DNA of 7,603 nucleotides from an uncultured bacterium (GTDB lineage Bacteria; Chloroflexota; Anaerolineae; JACIWP01): positions 1-7,603 of the forward strand of contig CAIQJD010000822.1 of the NCBI GenBank assembly GCA_903872005.1. Reading direction: 5' to 3'. Numbering within the stretch: position 1 is the first letter of the stretch; every line of letters starts with the position of its first letter. Shown here piece after piece: positions 1 to 5,500 of this stretch. A model generated the notes under the pieces. That model was not told the DNA's origin. It worked only from the letters and a program-made list of their open reading frames with translations, and did not search any database. The translations under genes and the position numbers were made by a program.

Positions 1-214
1 CGCGCGGCGCGCCGGCGGCGATTTGCAGCTCGGCCCAGTGGAGATGCATCATATCATATCGGCGGCCTTCTCGCAAGAGCCATCCCAAAGTGAGCCTCTC
101 GAAGCGCGCCGTCGTGATAGCGGGGTCGGCCGCCTGCACGCCGGCGGCCAGCAAGGCCACGTAGGGGTTCAAATGCACCGTGGAGAAGTAAGCCACCTGC
201 AACGGCGCGCTCAT
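1..214 (-). CDS. Probable glycosyltransferase, N-terminal 71 residues (runs off the left edge)
   Basis: An open frame runs from an ATG at 214-212 to the window edge without a stop, giving 71 complete codons. The translation begins MSAPLQVAYFSTVHLNPYVA and includes RRYDMMHLHWAELQ at residues 51-64. A short hydrophobic strand, then an 'NPY..LLA.G' stretch, then a 'YD..HLHW.E' stretch is what the first Rossmann half of GT4-like glycosyltransferases often looks like. That family call is from memory of similar proteins; the catalytic half is not in the window. The start is supported by a GGGAGG Shine-Dalgarno four bases upstream and by a 4-bp ATGA overlap with the flippase stop, a usual sign of translational coupling. 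It would add sugars to the lipid-linked glycan exported by the flippase, on the cytoplasmic face of the membrane (inference). That this is a real gene start is fairly sure; the exact enzyme class is less so. Confidence 0.66.
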   Translation of the reverse strand, partial: MSAPLQVAYFSTVHLNPYVALLAAGVQAADPAITTARFERLTLGWLLREGRRYDMMHLHWAELQIAAGAPR

Positions 215-1698
215 TCGTCCTCCCGGCGCTCGTCGGGGGCGCTGAAGCGCAGGCGCGGGCCATAGGCGCGCACCAAGCGCACGACGCGCCGGCGAATTTC
301 CGCATCCACGAGCCAGATGCCGCCGGCGTACAGCGCGGCCATCAAGAACAACGCGGTAACGAAGGCCACGCGGGCGTGGGGCACGGCATGGAACTGCATC
401 TCAATCAGCCGCGCCAGGCCGGCCGAGACGATGGAAACGCCCACAATCGGCCCCAGGCTCCGCAGATAATCCAGCGCATTGGCCTGGATGATGCGGTTGA
501 CCAGCGCCGCCGAAATGACGAAATCCACCACCGAGACAATCGCCGAGAGGATGCTCACGCCGACGATGCCGTAGTACTTGGTCGCCGGATAAAGGAAGAC
601 GAGCATGGTCGTCAGACGCCACAGGGCGATGTAGGTGAGCCATTTGGGCTTGCCGCCGGCCTTGAACACATTCCCCATGTTCGCCGCCACCGAACGGATG
701 CCGCCATAGATCGCCAGCCATTGCAGCGGCACAATCGCCGCCGCCCACTTCTCGCCATAGACCGTGTAGATGAAATCGCCGCCGAAGAAGATCATCCCCA
801 CCGTGAAGGGCATGGAGAGGAGCGCGATATAGCGCGCCGACTCGAAGAAGGCGCGCTTCATCGCCGGCATATTGTCGCGAATCTTACTGAAGGCCGGGAA
901 CATCACCAGACCGATGACGCGCGTGATCTGCGTGGCCGGCTTGTTGGCGAGGTTGTACGCCTGATTGTACGCGCCCAGGATGTCCTTGCCCAGGACGCGC
1001 CCCACGAAAGTGTTATCCACGTTGGTGATGGCGAAGACCAGCAGCGAGCTGCCGATGATGTGCTTGCCATAGTCGAACATCTCGACGGCCAATTGGCGGT
1101 CAAATTGCAGGCGCGGCTTCCAGTCGCACAGCAAGAGGCCGGAGAGGGAAGTCACCAGCGCCTGCGTCACCTGGCCGGCCACCAGACTCCACACCCCCAG
1201 GCCAGAGAGCGCGCAGGGGATGCTGACCATGCCGGAAACAAAGCCCGGCAGCGCCATCGGGACGAAGCGCTTGCGGAAGTCCATATCCTTCGTCAGCAAG
1301 CTGATGGGCACCTGCCCGAAGGAGCCTAACAGGATCGTGGCGCTCAATACCCGCAGCACCGGCGTCAGGCGCGGCTCGCGGAAGAAGAGCGCGGCCAGGG
1401 GCGCGCCGGCGACGCCGATGATGGAGAGGATCAGGCCGGCCGCCACGACCATCAAGAAGGCCGTGTAGGACGCCTCGCGCACCCGATCTTTGCGGTAGAT
1501 CAGCGCCGAGCCAAAGCCCAGCTCGGCGAAAAGGTTCAGCGAGTTCAGGGCCAGATAGGCCAGCGCCACCAGACCGAAATCGGCCGGCGCGAGGATGCGG
1601 GCCAGGATGATCTGGACGATGAAGGCGATGAACTGATTGGTCGCCTGGGCAATGGCGACCCAAAAGACGCCGCGCGTCACATCCTTCCGCAGGGTCAC
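211..1698 (-). CDS. Polysaccharide (lipid-linked oligosaccharide) flippase, Wzx / MATE-like superfamily
   Basis: A 495-residue integral membrane protein, the usual length for Wzx/WzxC-type flippases, which move lipid-linked glycan units from the inner to the outer face of the cytoplasmic membrane. The N-terminus (VTLRKDVTRGVFWVAIAQ) and the following 'ILARILAPADFGLVALA' and 'ELGFGSALIYRK' segments are signatures of the polysaccharide biosynthesis protein family. Hydrophobic stretches recur along the whole chain, about 12 to 14 by eye, and the C-terminus is Arg-rich and cytoplasmic-looking (RRRVVRLVRAYGPRLR). I chose GTG at 1698-1696 because it overlaps the methyltransferase TGA as GTGA, has AGGAG eight bases upstream, and matches where family members begin. 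The open frame extends to 2376, but the extra 226 residues are antisense-like reading of the methyltransferase gene and are rejected. The downstream gene starts by ATGA overlap. The transported glycan cannot be told from sequence. Confidence 0.93.
   Translation of the reverse strand: MTLRKDVTRGVFWVAIAQATNQFIAFIVQIILARILAPADFGLVALAYLALNSLNLFAELGFGSALIYRKDRVREASYTAFLMVVAAGLILSIIGVAGAPLAALFFREPRLTPVLRVLSATILLGSFGQVPISLLTKDMDFRKRFVPMALPGFVSGMVSIPCALSGLGVWSLVAGQVTQALVTSLSGLLLCDWKPRLQFDRQLAVEMFDYGKHIIGSSLLVFAITNVDNTFVGRVLGKDILGAYNQAYNLANKPATQITRVIGLVMFPAFSKIRDNMPAMKRAFFESARYIALLSMPFTVGMIFFGGDFIYTVYGEKWAAAIVPLQWLAIYGGIRSVAANMGNVFKAGGKPKWLTYIALWRLTTMLVFLYPATKYYGIVGVSILSAIVSVVDFVISAALVNRIIQANALDYLRSLGPIVGVSIVSAGLARLIEMQFHAVPHARVAFVTALFLMAALYAGGIWLVDAEIRRRVVRLVRAYGPRLRFSAPDERREDE
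219..224 (-). promoter_or_regulatory. Ribosome binding site of the partial glycosyltransferase gene
   Basis: On the minus strand GGGAGG lies four bases (ACGA) before the ATG at 214-212. It sits inside the last codons of the flippase gene, so the downstream start can be loaded by the ribosome finishing the flippase. The spacing is a little short, but the match to the 16S anti-Shine-Dalgarno is strong. Confidence 0.55.
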
Positions 1699-2417
1699 GC
1701 GGTCTTCTCCTGCGCCAGCGCCTTGCGCCCCACGATCAGGGAATCGCGGGCGAACATGGAGGGCCAGCGATGGGCCAGCCACGTATAGAGGTCGCTGACC
1801 GGCCGGCGGCGGAAGATGCCGGGATAGAAGCCCCGGACCCACAGGCTGGCGTTGCCGTCGGTCGCCACCGGCTCCACGCCGCGCTGCCGGCACAACGCCT
1901 TCGCCTCGGCCAGGGTGAAGAAGCGCAGGTGGCTCACATCCGTCGGCGTGTTCCGCAGGTATGGGAACCGGCCGGCCAGGAGCCACAGCCGGCAACGCCA
2001 ATGGGCAATGTTTGGCAGGGACAGCACCAACTTGCCGCCCGGCCGCAAGACGCGGATGCACTCCTCCAACTGTCTCTCGTGGAAGAAGCGATGCTCGATG
2101 GCCGAATTGGAAACGACGATGGAGAAGGAACCATCCTGGAAGGGCAGCGTCTCCGCGTCCAGGTCTATCAGCGTCACCGAGACGCCCTTCTGGCGCGCCA
2201 TCTCCGCGGCGACCGGCGACATCTCGGTGGCCTGCACGCGCACCCCTTTGGCGAGCATCATGCCGGCGAAGACGCCGGCCCCGCAGTCTACCTCCAGGGC
2301 ATCCGCGCCGGCGTCCACATAACCCAGGATGAGCTGCAGGCGGACGGTGTCGCAGGTGTCGCCAACACGCCGCCAATAGTCATCATAGTATCTGACCAGG
2401 TCCATGCGTTTCCGCAT
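1695..2417 (-). CDS. Class I SAM-dependent methyltransferase, MetW-like / Methyltransf_11-23 type
   Basis: A 240-residue soluble protein with the Rossmann-fold methyltransferase order. SAM-binding motif I is at residues 41-50 (LEVDCGAGVF), the acidic residue after strand 2 is E65 (ATEMS), the 'D.ETLPFQDGSFSIVVSN..IEH' stretch spans about 86-109, and 'RVLRPGGKLVLSLPN' spans about 122-136. The later 'AHWRCRLWLLAGRFPY...SHLRFFT' region (138-167) resembles MetW-like methyltransferases common in surface-glycan clusters. It probably methylates a sugar or a lipid-linked glycan, given the flippase and glycosyltransferase directly downstream (inference). Odd point: motif I reads E-V-D-C-G-A-G, with Asp44 where the first Gly of the usual E/D-x-G-x-G-x-G is expected. 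The start is ambiguous: ATG 2417 has a close GAGGGAG, while ATG 2405 gives MDLVRYYDDYW, which may be nearer to homolog starts. An in-frame TAG at 2426-2424 bars any start further upstream. It overlaps the flippase by 4 bp. Confidence 0.9.
   Translation of the reverse strand: MRKRMDLVRYYDDYWRRVGDTCDTVRLQLILGYVDAGADALEVDCGAGVFAGMMLAKGVRVQATEMSPVAAEMARQKGVSVTLIDLDAETLPFQDGSFSIVVSNSAIEHRFFHERQLEECIRVLRPGGKLVLSLPNIAHWRCRLWLLAGRFPYLRNTPTDVSHLRFFTLAEAKALCRQRGVEPVATDGNASLWVRGFYPGIFRRRPVSDLYTWLAHRWPSMFARDSLIVGRKALAQEKTA
1707..1711 (-). promoter_or_regulatory. Ribosome binding site that decides the flippase GTG start
   Basis: AGGAG on the minus strand, eight bases (AAGACCGC) before the GTG at 1698. 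It lies within the final codons of the methyltransferase gene. It is the main reason for preferring this GTG over the long in-frame extension upstream or an internal Met. Confidence 0.7.
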
Positions 2418-2448
2418 CTCCCTCTACACAGAGGATGAATAGGCAACC

Positions 2449-2476
2449 CCAGCGCAGCCGGCCCGACTCGCGCTGG
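2449..2476. repeat. Short intergenic inverted repeat
   Basis: CCAGCGC at 2449-2455 pairs with GCGCTGG at 2470-2476 across a 14-base loop. It lies about 30 bp before the methyltransferase start, in what would be the mRNA leader. A 7-bp stem in DNA this GC-rich can arise by chance, so no role is claimed. Confidence 0.3.
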
Positions 2477-2501
2477 AAAGACAGCGCCGCGTCGCGCCGC
2501 C

Positions 2502-2521
2502 CGGCCGGCGCATGCCGGCCG
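2502..2521 (-). other. GC-rich intergenic hairpin
   Basis: CGGCCGGC and GCCGGCCG form a perfect 8-bp stem around a GCAT loop. It follows the stop of the large surface-protein gene by about 50 bp and precedes the methyltransferase. No T-run follows it on the minus strand, so it is not a canonical intrinsic terminator. It could be a 3'-end stabiliser, a leader element, or simply two adjacent copies of the GCCGGC motif, which is common throughout this window. Confidence 0.4.
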
Positions 2522-2526
2522 ATGCG

Positions 2527-2556
2527 ATGATACCACGAAGCGCCATGATACGCCAA
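2527..2556 (-). promoter_or_regulatory. Candidate sigma70-type promoter for the glycan operon
   Basis: On the minus strand TTGGCG (2556-2551) and TATCAT (2532-2527) are separated by 18 bases, giving about 4/6 and 5/6 matches to the -35 and -10 consensus. Transcription would start near 2520 and leave a leader of about 100 nt before the methyltransferase ATG. It lies in the only gap between the surface-protein gene and the three-gene operon. A second TATCAT at 2550-2545 has no well-placed -35. The match is weak, and read-through from the upstream gene is equally possible. Confidence 0.28.
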
Positions 2557-2572
2557 TAGCTCAACGCCGCTA

Positions 2573-5500
2573 TCATTGGGGCAGATTGCCGGCCCGCAGC
2601 ATCAGCGGCAGGAATCGGTACATCGCCGCCGCGTTGCCAAAGTCCACCACCAACATGGCCTCGGGCAGCAGCGTCACGGGCACAGCCCGCGGCGAGGTGA
2701 ACATCAAGCCCGGCATCGGCTCCTGACGCACCACGTAGAGGCCGGGGAAGAGGTCCATGAAGAGATACATGCCGCTGGGCATAGATTCGGTCACGCGCAA
2801 CACGACGCCGGCCGGATCTTCCAGCCGCACCGTCGCCCCGACCACCGGCCCCTCCTCAGGATCACGCACGCCGTTGCCGTTGGCATCAATGTAAACAGCG
2901 CCGGCGATCATCGCGTTGGGAAGCGGCGTCTCCGTCGGAGTCGGCGAGGGCGTCGGCGTCCCGGTCTCGGTGGGCGTCGCGCTGGCGGTCGGCGTCAGCG
3001 TCGCCGTATGGGTCGCGGTGACCGTGGGGGTCAGCGTCGGAGCCGGCGTCGCGGTCGCCGTCGCCGTAGCCGTCGGCGTCGGGATGAGCGTCGGGGTCGG
3101 GGTCGCAGTGGGCGGGCGCGTCGGCGTATCCGTCGGCGCCGGCGTCGCGGTCGCCGTGACCGATGGCGTCAGCGTCCGCGTCGCGCTGGGCGTCGCCGTA
3201 GCGCTGGCGGTCGGCGTCGCAGTCGCCGTATCGGTCGGCATGCGCGTGGGTGTAGCCGTTGGAGCCGGCGTGGCCGTTTGGGTCGGCGTATCGGTCGGGA
3301 CGCGCGTGAAGGTCGGCGTGGACGTCGGCGTATGGGTCGGGGTGAAGGTCAGCGTCGGGGTGCGCGTGAGGGTGGCCGTCTGCGTCGGCGTATCGGTCGG
3401 GACGCGCGTGGCCGTCGCTGTGCCCGTCGGCGTCTGGGTCGGCGCCAACGTCAGCGTCGGCGTGCGCGTGGGTGTGGCGGTTGGAGCCGGCGTGGCCGTC
3501 TGCGTCGGCGTATCGGTTGGGACGCGCGTGAAGGTCGGCGTGGCCGTCCAGGTCGGCGTCAATGTCACGGTCGGGGTGCGCGTGGGGGTGGCCGTCGGCG
3601 CCGGCGTGAAGGTCTGTGTCGCCGTGCCGGTCGGCGTCCGCGTGAAGGTCTGCGTCACCGTCCACGTCGGCGTGAAAGTCTGCGTCGGCGTGCCGGTCGG
3701 CGTCCGCGTGAAAGTCGCCGTCGGGAGCGGCGTGAAGGTCGGCGTCGGCGTGTGGGTCGGCGTGTGCGTGAAGGTCGCCGTGGCCGTTGGCGTCTCCGTC
3801 GCCGTCGGGGTGGACGTGGACGTCAGCGTGTGGGTCGGGGTGCGCGTGACCGTGGCGGTGGGCGCCGGCGTGAAGGTCTGCGTTGCCGTGCCGGTCGGCG
3901 TGCGCGTCGGCGTATGCGTCACCGTCGGCGTGCGCGTGAATGTCGGCGTCGCCGTGAAAGTAGGCGTGCGTGTGAACGTCGCCGTGAAGGTAGGCGTCCG
4001 CGTCGGCGTATGGGTCGGCGTGTGCGTGGACGTCCAGGTAGCCGTCGGCGTGCGCGTGAAGGTGGGCGTGCGCGTCGGCGTTTGGGTCGGCGTATGGGTC
4101 GGCGTGCGCGTCGGCGTCCAGGTAGCCGTCGGTGTGCGCGTGAACGTAGACGTAGGCGTGCGCGTCACCGTCGGCGTGAAAGTCGGCGTCCGTGTGAAGG
4201 TTGGCGTCCGCGTGGGCGTATGCGTGAAGGTAGACGTGGGCGTGCGCGTCACCGTCGGCGTGAACGTCGGCGTCCGCGTGAAGGTCGGCGTGAACGTCGC
4301 GGTTGGCGTCCGCGTAGACGTCGGAGTGAACGTGGACGTCGGTGTGCGCGTGAAGGTCGGCGTCCGCGTGGGCGTATGCGTGAAGGTAGACGTGGGCGTG
4401 CGCGTCACCGTCGGCGTGAACGTCGGCGTCCGCGTGAAGGTCGGCGTGAACGTCGCGGTCGGCGTCCGCGTGTGCGTCGGGGTGAAGGTGGATGTCGGAG
4501 TGCGCGTCACCGTCGGCGTGAACGTCGGCGTGCGCGTGAAGGTCGGCGTATACGTGGCGGTCGGCGTCCGCGTGAAGGTGGGCGTCCGCGTGAAAGTCGG
4601 CGTGAACGTGGCCGTCCACACGGGGGTAGCCGTCGGCGTGCGCGTCTGTGTCGGCGTGTGGGTGAGGGTGGGCGTCCACGTATGCGTGGGCGTGGCGCTC
4701 GGCGGCAGCGTTTGGCTGGGTGTGGGCGTCTGGCTGGGCGTCAGCGTGCGGGTCGGGGTGCGCGTCTGCGTCGGCGTCCAGGTGGGACGCGGCGTTGGCG
4801 TCGTCGTCGGCACCGCATAGATGACGCGCAGGAGCGGGCGCAGCGAAGCCGTGGACCGATCGGATGAATGAAAGGCGTAGGAGCCAGATTGGGTCCCGCC
4901 GCCTTTCAACACCAGGCCGAAGTTGCCTTGAGGCTCTGTGACCCAGCGCTGCACGATGTCCGTGATCGTCAGCACCGGCTGCGAGAGGGTGCCGGTCAAC
5001 ACGGTGGAGCCAGAGACCGAGTTGTCGTAGTCCAGCCGGGTGTCCTGACAGCCGGCTATCGCCCAGGGATCATCTGCGCGCGCCACGTTCCAGGTGGTCT
5101 GCGAGACAATCCATGGGCGTTGCACGCCATAGGCGGATAGCTCCAGGAGCCGGCTGTTAGAGCTATCCACCACGAGCTTGAGCGTGGCGGCCTTGACGAC
5201 CGCGCCGGCCGGAATATCGCTGATGTCAAAGTGCAACAGCGCCGTATACTCGTTATCGGCCCGCACCCACAACCGGCCGTCGGTCCCGAAGTTGCGATTG
5301 GCGTCGCTGGGCGGCGAATGGCTCAGGGTCGCATCGGCCACGCCGGCGTAGCCATTGACCCCCTGCTGATAGCTGCGCTCGGTCATCTGGCCGGCCGGGC
5401 CGGACGAAATGGTCAGCCGGTGCGTCCCGGGCGTCAAATTGGCCTGCACCTTGCCATTGTTGGGCAACACGGTATACGCCGTATAGGCGCCGGTATCGGG

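Larger units (their letters stand above)
2912..4810 (-). repeat. 1.9-kb degenerate tandem repeat tract encoding the Thr-Pro stalk
   Basis: About 633 codons in which Thr occupies almost every second position. The other positions are mostly Pro, Arg, Phe, Ala, Ser and Val, typically as [12 protein letters not shown] or TPAPTATP. The basic unit is 6 bp (two codons), and larger blocks are duplicated in multiples of 6 bp. Thr codons are mostly ACG and ACC, so the plus strand reads as runs of GTCGGCGTG and GCGTGAAGGTC. Lys and Cys are absent. The half nearer the hydrolase is rich in Arg and Phe/Trp and has no acidic residue before Glu1219; the half nearer the C-terminus is richer in Ala and Gln with scattered Asp and Glu. 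Such stalks are extended and often O-glycosylated in secreted proteins (family knowledge, not shown here). Confidence 0.95.

Noticed and set aside
376..1329. 317-codon plus-strand open frame opposite the flippase
   Set aside because: Its product is rich in His, Arg and Asp and has no domain; it is the antisense of a well-supported membrane protein gene in GC-rich DNA.
1699..2376. 226-residue N-terminal extension of the flippase frame
   Set aside because: It overlaps the methyltransferase almost completely, is Arg/Gly/Pro-rich shadow sequence with no membrane segments, and the GTG at 1698 has both an RBS and the correct family start.
2502..2521. Intrinsic terminator after the surface-protein gene
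   Set aside because: The stem is strong, but no T-run follows it on the minus strand, and the stem consists of the GCCGGC motif that is frequent everywhere in the window.
2573..2624. LPxTG sortase signal at the C-terminus of the surface protein
   Set aside because: The tail has LPLML, not LPxTG, and lacks the long hydrophobic segment followed by a basic tail of a sortase substrate.
2886..4679. 597-codon minus-strand open frame rich in His, Ala and Asp, resembling a metal-binding protein
   Set aside because: It is a shifted frame of the same strand as the stalk. The HADAD pattern is the +1/+2 reading of Thr-Pro codons and stays within the repeat.
2912..4810. CRISPR-like or non-coding satellite interpretation of the regular repeats
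   Set aside because: There are no constant repeats separated by unique spacers. The repeats are in frame with a protein that has good domains on both sides.
2916..4820. 634-codon plus-strand open frame made of Gly-Val repeats, elastin-like in appearance
   Set aside because: The strict GV pattern follows directly from the complement of ACN-CCN hexamers. The frame begins and ends at the limits of the repeat tract and has no flanking non-repeat protein domain.
2576..4867. 763-codon plus-strand open frame encoding an Arg/Gly-rich protein
   Set aside because: It is the complement of the Thr/Pro stalk read in another frame. Its composition is a by-product of the CG-rich hexamer repeat, and it runs across the SdrD_B-coding and stalk-coding parts without any recognisable domain.
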